NCBI GenBank assembly: GCA_948567375.1
Contig: OX419756.1
Span: 60,340,333-60,404,332 of the forward strand
DNA from: Lunularia cruciata
Taxonomy: Eukaryota > Streptophyta > Marchantiopsida > Lunulariales > Lunulariaceae
Direction of reading: 5' to 3'
Length of the DNA stretch: 64,000 nucleotides
Shown here: positions 12,867-24,841 of the stretch, one piece after another
How the letters are laid out: every line of letters begins with the position of its first letter
How positions within the stretch are numbered: position 1 is the stretch's first letter
Translations under genes and position numbers: made by a program
Notes under the pieces: model-generated
The model's input: the letters and a program-made list of their open reading frames with translations, nothing else
Told to the model about the DNA's origin: nothing
The model's database searches: none

Positions 12867-12947
12867 CTCTCCCTTGTACCGCTTGATGGGGTCTTCCCAT
12901 CCTTTGTTTTTCCTACGCGGTCCCCTTTCTTCATTCTTGGAACATAA
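12786..12947 (+). repeat. Perfect 81-bp tandem duplication in the retroelement tail
   Basis: Units 12786-12866 and 12867-12947 appear identical. Each contains the family's 3' tail motif, with CTTGATGGGGTCTTCCCATC and a GCGGTCCCC block. Other copies in the window carry this tail only once, so the duplication is private to this copy and probably recent. Confidence 0.9.
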
Positions 12948-15900
12948 GCCTGTAAACTATTCCGCAATTCTGGAAGAAAAGTAAAAATCGAATGCATTTC
13001 CTCTTTTCTCTCACACACTAGACGTGATGAGCAAAGTGCTATCCATTTTGTCATCACATCTTGAGTACATTGCGAGTGGAAAATCCATGAGTGAGTTCCA
13101 TGTCCCGGTATCGAGCTCTTTCTTGTTACTATTGGTATCATATCATTATTTTCCAGGTGAGATATCGTTGCATGTGATCAGTAATGATCAAATCTCATGT
13201 ATGAGAAGAACAAATTTATGATTCTTTCAGAGAAGGAGCAGTCTATGTACCTGAAGAATAATACCGCGGCAGATTGGTGAGAATAAACAGACTGTTCGCG
13301 GGATGTAGAAGATCCTTAACCCCACAGTGGAACTGTAGTCGTAGAAGATTAGACGAAGGTGCTGGTTTCACCTTTACTAGGACGTGTACATCTTCAGAAC
13401 TTTACACGGAGCTTGTATTCCTTTGCATCTTTCGAGGCTGCAATTTCGAGTGCTCTTTCTCTCCTTGCCTTTCCCGATACACGATGCGCTAGGATTTTCC
13501 CCTCCATCTTTCTGCACGCACACAGTGACCGTGTCTTTTTCTTTTGAAACCATTGCTGTGGAGATTTGGTATGAGGTCAAGGGGCCTTTAATCAGTACTG
13601 GTTTTGTACGGTTGAGATTGTGAACAGTGTTATGTTCTCTTCTTTTAAGGATCGATACCACCAACGCTAGTGAACAACGAGGAAGGTTATAGCATACCCG
13701 GCTCATTGTCTGGGCCAAAGTGGAGGAATAACCGTATGTATGTATATTTATGTCTTTGTTTGGACGGAATGGTGAAATGCATGCAAACTGACATGACATG
13801 GAGAACAACAATTAGAACAGTACAGTGTGTTTCGTGGTCAACCTACTCCAAGGCGTTTGCACAAGGTTCGATTGACATGTTTGTCAAGGTTCTCTGGTTC
13901 GTCGAATGAAGAAATTCTGGGTTCTCTGGTTTTATACGTTTATGATATCTCAGAGCATGAAAACCCTTCGCGATTTTAGTGGTTGAAGTCGTGTGTTGGC
14001 CTGATAATTTTTATGTGGTGGACCTTCTTGGATTGCAGGATATAGTTCTTTAGGGGCATTTGTTTCAGCATATTTGAAAATAACGCATCTCGGAAGTTGA
14101 CGTAAATTTCCAGATGCTGTATCTAGGGGGTTGATGGACTTCATGCTCATTCTTTATTCCTATCCATGTTGAGCTTCGTTTTGCAATAATCTTGTCTCAA
14201 GCTTGGTTCCTTACGTAATCAACTTGGTAATTCTCAATGGTAGCTTTTTGTATTTTCCTGATTATGATAAGATACTTGTACTTTCTCGTGTATCAAAAGT
14301 ATCATAGTACTTTGACAATTGTCACAAATCTTTGGCATCTTCAAGGAAATGTGGAGAAGCTTGGTGAGTGTATAGCATCATTGAGAGTCGTAATTCAAAC
14401 TCTCGACGAACAGTAATAAGACTTCCAACATTTACTTGGCGGAAGTGGAAAAAAATTAGAATCTATTGGGATCGTCCTTTCATGTTTTCTTCGAAGATGA
14501 GGAACTGAAACAGGAATGTCACCACCTGTAATCAACTTTGAGCCGCCAGCAATATGCTATGAGATTTATAAGTGAAGAAACTAACTTCTCGTAATGTTCT
14601 TATAGACAACCAAATTTCAACTTTTGCTAATGTACCGAATAATGTCATGTGTTGTGTTTAAAAGTTGAGACTTGAACTTAGGTAGACGAGCGCTTCCCTC
14701 AGTTACGAACTAAGATACCAAAAGTGAAACTTATGAGAATCAATCCTGAGGGACTCATCTACCCTGCCCTTTGCTGGGATAGATGAGTGCTAACTCCTAT
14801 TTGGTCCAGGATGTCATGGTTATTCTCGAAAGATAGAGGAGACCTAGATGTCATCGTTTGCTGTGATTAACTTTAATATGATGAAGAGGATTTGATGGTG
14901 TTGATTCATTGACTAAGTTATATTTAAGTTGTAGGCTCGTATCACTCGCTTTCGCAACGGACTTTAAATGAGATGAGGTTTAGATGAGGTTTTCTCTTGG
15001 TTCTCTTAGCCTTTTGAACCATGGATGCTTTCTCTTCATTAACGTCACCAGAATTTCTGATCATGCTTTATGTGTATCACGTGAGAGAGGCTACAAACAA
15101 ATTGCGCAAATAAACAAAGATGTAAAAATGAGACGAACGTAAAGGCCCAGATATGCAAGATGCATGCAGAGAGCGAGGAGAGAACGATGAAAAGCAAAGT
15201 AGTCTTATTTCCACTGTGACGACTTTGCAAAGTGTGAAAATGCAAAAGAACTTTCAGCAGATACTGGACCTGGTCTAGGAAAGTCCAAGGATGAAACACA
15301 AAGCGAAAGCCAGCCCAACTCGAATACTAATTGAATATACTGGAAGCTGCTTCAACATACAAGCTGAGTTTCCCCCACCGGTGTCCATTTATTACGTGCT
15401 GCTTTCCAGACATTAGACGGAAGCAAGCCTCTAAGTTTCCTCCACTTGACAGGAAGCTTGTTCTTTGACCGTGCCCGGAACTAGAACTGGCGGAAGTACA
15501 AGTGGTTTATTCTGCCGTGCAGAAACCAGAAGGAAGCTATTAAACTGATCATTGACAGCATCATCCCATTCCAACTCAGTGTGAGCGAAATGTAAACTAT
15601 CCATTATATGCCTCCCTTCTCTACAGAGGTGGATCTGCAGGAGTGATAATATTTCAGCTCAGAGTGGTCCACACTTAGAAGGTAGCAACTCATGCAGTCG
15701 ACAGCTCGATGGTTCGCAGGGGTTTCAAGCGGATGTCATTGTCATGTGTGGTTAAAGTCTTCTCCAGTCTCTTAATTCCTCGTTGCACTTTGGGTCTTGA
15801 GTCTGCCGTTCTGTTGACTCTTGGCGGGTCACCCAGTAGCTGCTTTCCTTTGCTGTGCAGCCTTTCTTGACTATCGTGTTCAAAGAGGCGACGTCTTCTC

Positions 15901-17560
15901 TTCCAGAAAACTAATTTAAACTGCTTTAGCTCCACATATAAACCCTAGTTTCTGTAAACAATCCACATCCTGCCCAATAATACAGCCTACAGCAGCATTC
16001 AAGCATCGGATCGAGTAGTACGTTGCATTCAGATTACAGATATTGCAAGATTCACTGCAATAGAAAAAGAAGAGAGTTGGATGAATAACTAAACAGATTA
16101 ACACAAGTTGTTATAAACTCTTGCACCTATCTAATTAACCTGCCAAAATGCTATATGCTAGTGGTCAAAGAAAAGCCGATATGTTTTGTGTACGTAAGAA
16201 CTAAAGATTGTCTACACTTCCTTAATGTTCGTATGTAGAAAAAGTACGCGTGGGAAGTACACAGTACCGCGTTACTCTAGAGTAGAGAGAATACGGGACT
16301 GTAGTAGTAGACGAACATGGGGTGCACTCAAGGAGTAACCGAGTAATGTCTCTGACTCGACAACATGATCCATCACAAGCGAACAGTAGTGATGGGGTGG
16401 TCTGGCTGGGCAGCTTCATGGAAGGGTCAACGAGCAGAAGTAGGGACGGTTGCGACAACTCCTGCACGGTTGTCAACGGGAAAGGTAAGTAATCTGCGGT
16501 GGGGAACGCGGTTAGAGTCCGGACAAGATGGTTACGGCGCATCTATGCTTTTTTTACTGGAAAGCTTTTACCCAGCATGGCTTGGCTAGATAAGATAGAG
16601 ACAGATCGATAGAATGACGGAGCTGAGCGTTATCTTACCTAGACAAAACGGGAACTCTTCCACACTCGCGTGATTAGGATGCACACTCCTGCTATATTTG
16701 GAGCTTGCCAACTCCAACCGCCTTCTTCCCTTCTGTAGAAATTTCCAATCAGGAGTGGGCTTACCTAATCTATCTACACATCTGTTGTTCGGCGTGCGGT
16801 AAAGCTACAGTGGTAAGATTTCCAACCATGGTTGGATCCCATCCAAGTGTCCATGAACAAGCTGCATGGGTTGGCTTCTTATACTGTTCACAGCTGGTCG
16901 TGATCTTCTTGGACAAGAGGTATTCTATATATTTCATTTTGTAGATAGGTTCTGGATCTTTTATATGGTGCCTTGTAGTATGCCATCCACTAAGTAGTCG
17001 TGAAAAGTACTCAAGTGGCTCTTCATCGGCCTTCGTAATATTGACATGGTCGCATATATACAGTGCACAAGTACTTCTTCACTGTGTGTTCTTGATCTTA
17101 ATATATTTTATGAATCGAGTCACTTTGCGTCATGGGGATATGGCAAAAGTTGAAACATGTACGTGTAAATTTTTCCAAACATAATTTGGGATCCTAAACA
17201 AGATAAGTTCAGTGAGGTTTAGCTATGTACGTCTTTACGGAATCAGGGATAGGTGGGAGTGGGGATAACATTACTGCATATTTAGTTGATTTCTCTGACG
17301 CGAATGAAACGCTAACTTCAAAAAGCAAGCTATACGGTGGGAATGCCTTTTGACCGGTTCTATAAGAACAGAGGAAAAGGACAACACTACAAAGGAAGAA
17401 ACAATAATTCTCAAACTCTGATGCACTGGTCCTATTGATGGAATGAGACCGTGGAAACACACAAACAAATTGGCCCCAAAGATCAATGAGAGGCTCTCCC
17501 TGACTCTCACGTTTCTTCTTCGTCCCTCAGATCCGAAAGGCGACTGGTTGAACGGAGGTA
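12948..17560. other. Intergenic DNA, no gene recognised
   Basis: Only short reading frames occur on both strands (for example 13377-13811 minus and 15690-15935 minus). None has a recognisable domain, and none can be extended by convincing splice junctions. A small stem (ACTCATCTACCC paired with GGGATAGATGAGT, near 14755-14795) is visible. Transcribed non-coding RNA cannot be excluded. Confidence 0.45.
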
Positions 17561-19915
17561 GTCGCTAAATTTGGTGGGCCCTGGAGTATATAAGTTTGCA
17601 GCGTACCACGTGTTAAAGCGTCAAGGATTCTCTCCTAGTTGGCACGCCACACCAGCAGCATTGCACGACACGTGGACCCGTGCACCTGGTTTGGAGGGTT
17701 CACAGCCGATGTCGAGCAGCACTACACCGGTCGTGACCTTAGCCCGCAGTCCATTCTGTTCAGCGCAACTCGCTGCGATTCACGCTCAATTCAGCGCACG
17801 ATTCGAAGGTTATGTTCTGCGCTGATCCCTTAGTCAAGGAATCATATAGTAGCTTATCTTGTACACCAAGAAGATGATCCTTCGGTTCTGTACGAGTGGA
17901 CTTTTGATATTAGTGACGATTACCAATCTCTTCAATTGATTGAACAAATGTTACACAAAGTAGTGAATTATCCAGCTGATTGGTTACTCCAAGTAAGAGT
18001 AAGGAAGCCACCTGATTGGGAGAAACTTACAAACTAACAGTATCCTATTCCTCGCGAATTTGCGCAACATAACATTATCCTGTATTTGTATTCTGTAATC
18101 TTATATTTGGAGACCACGAGTTCCCTAACAAATTTCTCTTTGCCTTCATGACGTTGAAACAAAATTGATCATGAAAACTCTAGTTCATTTCCCAGCCGCG
18201 AGACTAGTCTAAATATTATCCTATTCCTTTAATAGGCTCCAGTGAGGGCAAGGCATGAGGGATTTGAGATGGGCAAGGGGGGTTTGGTTCATTGCATCGA
18301 AGCAACACCTTGTGTGGTTGTTTCAACACACAGACTCGTGGACCGATATGGCGCTCTGAATTGAGCGTGAGTGCCGCCATCTGGGGGAAGAGTCCTTGCG
18401 CGGTTTTGTGCCGCGCGATTTCGGTTCTAAACCGTTTCGAGTACGTAGTTCAAATCACGACGAGGAGACAGGAAATCGCGAAAGCAAAGCTATCGAGGGC
18501 CGCCAAAGAGACGGAGACGGAACCGCCCACGCGGAACTCACCGGCGGACAACTCTTCTACAGGGCAGACAGTTCGGGGTGCGACATCCTTCGCCCTGGAA
18601 CTTAGCGGGAAATGCCCACAAATGTGATGACACTTGCGGGAACACCTCACATAGTTAGGAAAGATTTTATTCGAGGACCTGCTTTAGGAAGATGTCCAAG
18701 ACTCTTTTCAACTTACAAGATTCTCTCGGGGCCTTTCCAGAATTTATAGAATATTCTTGGAGCACCACCTGCAGAACGCTTCGTGATGCCGGGAATGTCG
18801 AAACTGTCCTACCTTCCGCCGGGACGACCGAAATGTCCACTTTCCCGGGTCGCTCCGGACTACGTAGTGGCGTTTTCTCGGGCGTGAAAGAAAGAGAGAA
18901 ACCATGCTGCGGTCTTGGATGCGAGGCTTGTAGCAAGTGGGCCAGGCAACAAACAGAGTGGCGAGGTCGTCGGGCCGCCGCGTGGATCGAGGGCAGGCTC
19001 GCCGATCGGACCAATCTGAGCGCAGCGCAGCGCAGGGCAGGGGTAGAGGGGGCAGATACTGCACTGCGCGAGCGAACGAGCGAGCGAGCAAGCAGAGCAG
19101 CGGAGAAATTGGGCTGTGTTCTGTGATGAGACGGAATTAGATAGATGCAATTGGGAGGGGGAAGATTGGGAGCGTGCGTGCAAGCGAGTTGTGATATGAA
19201 AGTGATTCGCGATGAGAGTAATTTTCGGTCGCCGTCTGGTTTTGAGCACAGCAGTCCGCCCGGTTCATGGGAGGCTCTTGGAAGCAGGACGAGGAAGAAG
19301 AGGCCCCCGCGGACATGTATAAATTTGCGGTGATCGAGTCCTCAAATCGCTCGTCCTCCCCCCTTGAGTGCGGCGGTGGTGGCTTGCAGCAAACGCAAGA
19401 TCAACTATCGATCAAGCTTGGAGTGCAGGGGACTGGTACCTGGGAGAGCGATTTGTCACATGTTACGTATCGTTCGTTCGTTTTGCTGCTTACCGTCATC
19501 ATTGTCGTCTGCTGCTGCTGCTGGTGAGGCGCTGGCTTGTGCTACTGCTCTGCTGAGCTGTTGCAACATTTTACGGAGACTTTGTTATGATATCTGCGTT
19601 GATCTTGCTGTTCTGATGCGCTGCAGTCACGGGCAGTATAATACCTGGCTTGGTCAATTTGTCTGCCTTTCTGGAATTGTGAGTCTGATAATTTTGTGGG
19701 CTAACGAGGACGATTGTAAGCAAGATTTGGTGTGTTGTGTACGAGCTTTTATAAGCACAATGTGGTGTAGTGTGCATTGGTTGAGCGCAGTTACTGCAAG
19801 CCCCGCTGTGCTGAGAAGAGCGCGTGGAGAAGATACTAGATTGTGATCAGATCATATGGAGTCTGATTCTGTCCTGATGTTCCAGGTTTGAATTTGTTCT
19901 CCATCTTCTGCGAAA
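17561..19915 (+). promoter_or_regulatory. GC-rich upstream region and leader of PEPCK
   Basis: Base composition rises clearly from about 18.4 kb, with GCGAGCGA-type runs near 19070-19090. A TATAAATT box at 19318-19325 is placed suitably for a leader of roughly 0.5 kb. A TTCCAG acceptor-like site near 19880 could end a 5' UTR intron. Another TATATAA lies at about 17590. The long plus-strand frame at 19364-19846 is Cys-rich and has no family match; it is treated as leader sequence. Promoter assignment is inference. Confidence 0.4.
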
Positions 19916-22900
19916 ATGAGCTCCAATGGTGCAGCCAACGGGTTGAACGGGTTGACCCGAATCAACACGAAGGGAAGATCCAGTGATGTCTGTGCTGACG
20001 ACAGTGGTCCTACTGTCAGAGCACAAAATTTGGACGAGCTTCATTCGTTACAAGTAAAGAAGTCTGCTCCCAACACCCCCAGGGGCGGTGCAACTCCAAG
20101 AGGGGGACTTACTCCCAAAGGATTCCAGACACCAAGGTCTGACGATGAGGTGGAGCGTGAAAAGCTCGAGTCGATCAGGTGGGAGAAATTGACTCGGAAT
20201 GTCCAATTCCAAATCATTGTCATTTCTCCCGATTTCACGAGACTGAACCATTGTATTGATGTTTTTTATTTTCCAGTTCGTCGCTGGCGTCCCTTACCCG
20301 TGAGAGAGGTCCCCAAGTAGTGAAGGGTGACCCTGGGAAGAAGAGGGACACCGTGAAGGCGGTATATGAACCCCCAAGGTTCAATGTCAGTGACAGTGCG
20401 CTCAAGTTTACGCACGTCTTGTACAATCTTTCTCCCGCAGGTATACCTTGGAAACGAGAAACGCTAGCATATTTTCAATCGTAAAGGGTGGTTCAGTTAC
20501 CATTACGATTACTTTCGATAGGTGTGAAGCGAGTAGTTTTCGTCGTCCATGCAGAATTCGTCACTGACTACAATCTCATATCCACTGTTCAGTATGGACA
20601 TTAAAGTTTGCGCAGTTATGATAAGCAAACGGGGACGCTCTAGGCGAGTCTTATCTCAAATCTGCGTTTGGTGGTTGAAAACATGTGTTTGTATAAATGC
20701 TGATATCTGGGTCTTCATGTAACAGAACTTTACGAACAGGCTTTGAAATCCGAGAAGGGATCATACATCACATCTACCGGAGCTCTTGCGACGCTTTCTG
20801 GAGCAAAGACCGGGAGATCACCAAAGGACAAACGTGTCGTGCTTGAGGAGAGCTCGAAGGATGATTTGTGGTGGGGGAAGTAAGTCCTCGTGTATTTTTG
20901 ATCATGGAGTTGAGGGGACTTTGCTAGCTTGATTTTGCTTCCGGGGATGCAAGCAGCATCCCAGCCCTTCCTATGTTTAGTTTTCTCTCGGCCTGGCAGA
21001 TTCTTACGAACTTCCCGTCTGAAACTCTATCTGCAGAGGATCTCCCAACATCGAGATGGACGAAGAAACGTTTCTGGTCAACAGAGAGCGTGCTGTCGAT
21101 TATTTGAACTCTCTTGAGAAGGTATGCTGCGTCAGCTTTCAATCTCTTCCTGAAGTAGTATGTTTGGAGATAGGAGCTCCGCATGTTCGCAGATGTGAAG
21201 CCAATTATCGCTTGATGTGCTGTATCTAACTGTGTTGTTTCTCAGGTCTTCGTGAACGATCAGTTTCTGAACTGGGATCCAGAAAACACGATTAGAGTCA
21301 GAATCATATCTGCGCGTGCCTACCATTCTCTCTTCATGTACAACATGTAAGAACTCTTTCTCCATCCGTATCATGTGCTGTCGCAGATTTGAAAGTAACG
21401 GTCATTTCTGCCCATGCAACATGTAACACAAAATATTGTTCTTCGGTAGCACGCAAATGCGAAACTTGGTAATCACCGATTCCGATTCTTAAGTAACAGC
21501 CGAAATGTTACATACTCATCGGTGTGAGTGAGAGATATGATATGATGTTCAGTATGGCCTTGCATTAAAGACGATGGGTGGCAGGTGTATCCGCCCTACT
21601 CCTGAAGAACTTGAGGACTTTGGGACTCCTGATTTTACAATCTACAATGCCGGGCAATTTCCCTGCAATCGGTATACACACTATATGACTTCGTCAACTA
21701 GCATAGATATCAACTTGAAACGAAAAGAGATGGTGATCCTCGGGACGCAGTATGCTGGAGAGATGAAGAAGGGTCTTTTCAGCCTGATGCACTACTTAAT
21801 GCCAAAGAGGGGCATCTTATCTTTACATTCAGGCTGCAATATGGGAAAAGGAGGGGATGTGGCGTTGTTTTTTGGATTATCAGGTATTGTAGCATATAAC
21901 GGCGCTCCATATTTTATAGTGTGGTGAGATGGACAAATACTAACGATGGTGGGGTTTGAGATCATGGACTTAAGATCTTCTTTCATTTCTTATTGGCAGG
22001 AACTGGCAAGACGACGTTGTCTACTGATCATAATCGGTATTTGATTGGAGACGATGAACACTGTTGGGGTGACAATGGTGTGTCCAACATTGAAGGAGGA
22101 TGTTACGCCAAATGCATCGACCTCTCAAAGGAGAAAGAACCAGACATTTGGGATGCTATTAAATTCGGAACTGGTATGCATTTCACTTGATAAAATTGCA
22201 AATCTGACATGAGTATGTACCTTTGAAGTTCACGTGAAGTGTTGTGAACAATTTGGCTGTGAGTTGTGGATGCAGGAATAGCAAGGTGAGTATTGGACAT
22301 TTTTCCGCTTTTATTTTAAAGAATACTGATGGGTTTTTAGTAAAGCTCTTTGCTCAGGTTATTCCCTTGATCAATGTCACTACTGTCTTGCACGATTCGT
22401 GCCGTTTGTTAACTTTGTCACTATTTGTAACTTGGCAGTGGTGGAGAATGTCGTATTTGACGAACATTCGAGAGAAATCGACTACGAGGATAAATCCGTC
22501 ACTGGTGAGTTGTTTTGGATCATGCAGATTTAGACCAACTTACACTTTTAAGCATCGACTTACTAGAATGAAAATTGACCTTGAAATTTGGTGATGTGAG
22601 CAGAGAATACCAGGGCAGCATATCCCATCGAGTTCATACCCAACGCCAAGATTCCTTGCGTTGGTCCGCACCCGAAAAATGTCATTCTTCTGGCTTGTGA
22701 CGCTTTTGGAGTTCTACCTCCAGTCAGCAAACTGACTTTGGCTCAAACTATGTACCACTTCATCAGTGGTTACACGGCAGTGGTAAGTTCCATAAAACTA
22801 CGAAAGAAGAAAGAAGTAATCATTAACTTCAGTTACGTTACAGCGAGTAACGGCCATTATTGATTATATGGTCCGATTTTCAGGTTGCGGGTACAGAAGA

Positions 22901-23596
22901 TGGTATCAAAGAACCTACTTCCACCTTCTCCGCCTGCTTCGGAGCTGCCTTCATCATGATGCATCCCACTAAGTATGCAGCTATGCTGGCTGAGAAAATG
23001 AAACAGCATGGTACAACCGCGTGGTTGGTCAACACAGGCTGGTCTGGTGGCAGGTAAATGAACTGTTTCTTACTCCTCAAGTTTCACATCGGGGCAGGTA
23101 AAAGACTTGTTAATCGATTTTCCTGATGAAAGCTGACTGTTGCTGTTGACATCTGCTGTAGTTATGGTGTGGGCTCTCGGATGAAGCTGTCATACACAAG
23201 GAGAATCATTGATGCTATTCATGACGGCTCCCTTCTGGAGGCTGAGTACATTGAAACTCCTATTTTCGGTCTGCATGTCCCCAAGGAAGTAGATGGAGTA
23301 CCATCTGAGATTCTCCAGCCCGAAAATAGCGTAAGTGGAGGTTTTAGTTTTGGCGGGTAGTTGTTTTTATATTTGTCCTTGTCCGGTGCTATAATTATCT
23401 GGGATGCTTAACAAGTCGTAAGCTGATTAAATGTTTAACCATGGTTTTGCAGTGGAAGGACAAGGAAGCGTACAGCGAGACCTTGAAAAAGCTGGCTGGT
23501 TTGTTCCAGAAGAATTTCCGAGGTTTTGCAGATTACAAGGTCGGCGGTGACTCGAAATTGACAGAGGAGATATTGGCAGCTGGACCTATCCTTTAG
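19916..23596 (+). CDS. PCK1: ATP-dependent phosphoenolpyruvate carboxykinase, 12 exons
   Basis: Exons 19916-20178, 20277-20440, 20726-20879, 21037-21121, 21246-21346, 21585-21883, 22000-22173, 22439-22504, 22604-22782, 22884-23053, 23162-23330 and 23453-23596 join in phase to 655 residues, close to Arabidopsis PCK1 (671). The enzyme converts oxaloacetate and ATP to PEP, CO2 and ADP in the cytosol, for gluconeogenesis. Visible: the plant-specific N-terminal regulatory tail (about 1-90), [18 protein letters not shown], the RPTPEELE and [19 protein letters not shown] blocks, the P-loop GTGKTT (356-361), IGDDEHCW (from 371), and the C-terminal [11 protein letters not shown] ending. All catalytic motifs are intact. 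The tail carries four Thr-Pro sites at exact six-residue spacing (T54, T60, T66, T72). The ATG at 19916 gives the conserved DDSGPTV and DELHSLQ tail motifs in register. Confidence 0.97.
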
Positions 23597-24288
23597 AAGG
23601 TTGTGTATGTATGTGAATACTTTCTGGTGCTACGAACTTTGTGCTTGTGCGTAGCGGCATAAGCACACAATCTAGGGGAAGGGATGGGAATTTTTTCAAG
23701 GAACCCGATCTGACGAGCTCCTTTGTTTTTGGGAGTGGGGTAGTGATCTATATTAAGATCTTATCAGCCAACAGCGGTGCCTTTTTGACATTGTTCTTCG
23801 AAGTACAGGTTTTTTAGTCGTAACTTAACACTCCTCAAATGTGAAGGGGTTGAGTTAGGTTGGAGTAGTCGTTAGTATATTCTCTGTGCAAATAGATCTT
23901 TAGAATGGATATCCCCGGGATTTCCTGGTTAGCAATAAAATTTATGGTCGGTATTAAATGCAGTTCACTGCTTTCAATCTCGATGATTCGTGAGAAATTA
24001 GTCACATCTGATGAAATTTTAAGCTTGAACACTTCCAAACACTTTCTCAAGAATTTGTTCATGGTCAGACCGATTGTATGCTTGACTCTTTGCTATCAAA
24101 GTTAGCTCGCATATTCTTACAGGTTGAATCTGGATTCTAGTTCACAACGGCCCTAACCGTTTGTTAGCTGTAAGCGGTGAAAATGCGACATTAAGCGCTT
24201 CTACGTTACACATGTCAAGACAAGAGTAAACATCGATTGCACAAAACAATCGCACGCAGGATCTATCGTAGAAATCGAGTTAAGTAAC
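23597..24288. other. PEPCK 3' UTR and QCR8 upstream region
   Basis: The 692 bp between the PEPCK stop and the QCR8 start must hold the terminator of the first gene and the promoter of the second, since both are on the plus strand. A GGCCCTAACCG segment near 24150 resembles elements of plant housekeeping promoters. No coding frame is recognised. Confidence 0.4.
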
Positions 24289-24841
24289 ATGGCGGGTGGT
24301 AAATACAAACTGAAGGATGTCACCTATACCCTATCTTCGGACAAGTTGCAAGTTTTGAGAGGACTGTGGAAAGGAGCGGGTTACAAAACTCACAAAAAAA
24401 TTGACGAAAATTGGGTCGGCGCCCTCACTTTACTCGTACCCGTCGTCGGCACTTTCTGGTTTGCCATCTCACTGTCATCCTTCACCGGAGTCATCAACGA
24501 GTTCTTTCATTGTGCAGATATGATAGAGCATTTCAACTGCAAAAATCCATCAGGATAGAAACTCGTGTCGTCAAAGCTTTATCGCCCAGAAAGTTATGAG
24601 TTTATTCCTAGAAGATTGAGAAAGATTCATGGGCTCAGAGCCCCTGAGCCCCCTCGACGCTGTTTACTGCTGTCGTGGTGCATCTTCCCGGCGCTATTCC
24701 GCTCCGGTTCGACCCATAGCTCGACCAAGATGGGTTGTTCTTCGTGAGTTCTGGGCGAAAACCTTCTTACTTCGTCTATTTGAAATTTGTAGGTGGGCTG
24801 AGGATTATAGGGACAAAGAGAAGATCCACCACAGGCACTGA
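24289..24841 (+). CDS. QCR8: Cytochrome b-c1 complex subunit 8 (QCR8), 2 exons
   Basis: Exon 24289-24458 joins exon 24793-24841 across a 334-bp GT-AG intron, giving exactly 72 residues, the usual length of plant QCR8 (UcrQ family). This small inner-membrane subunit of complex III sits next to cytochrome b and the ubiquinone sites. The N-terminal part shows V-x-Y-x-LS, GLWKG, HKKI-ENW and the membrane segment ALTLLVPVVGTFWW; the second exon supplies the conserved charged end EDYRDKEKIHHRH. Without splicing the first frame would run on to an 89-residue product lacking this tail. The short acidic/basic end matches the family's KEKEKLEHR-type terminus, which supports the splice. Confidence 0.9.

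Noticed and set aside
13377-13811. 144-codon minus-strand frame
   Set aside because: No known motif, no neighbouring exons, codon content not like the confirmed genes.
15690-15935. 81-codon minus-strand basic frame
   Set aside because: Basic, exon-like composition, but no family match and no clear splice partners; not called.
17780-18375. Short inverted match (about 19 bp with one indel) possibly marking a DNA transposon
   Set aside because: Similarity does not extend, no target-site duplication is visible and there is no transposase between.
19364-19846. 160-codon plus-strand frame before PEPCK
   Set aside because: Cys- and Leu-rich with no family resemblance; lies between the TATA-like box and the PEPCK start, so it is most likely leader sequence.
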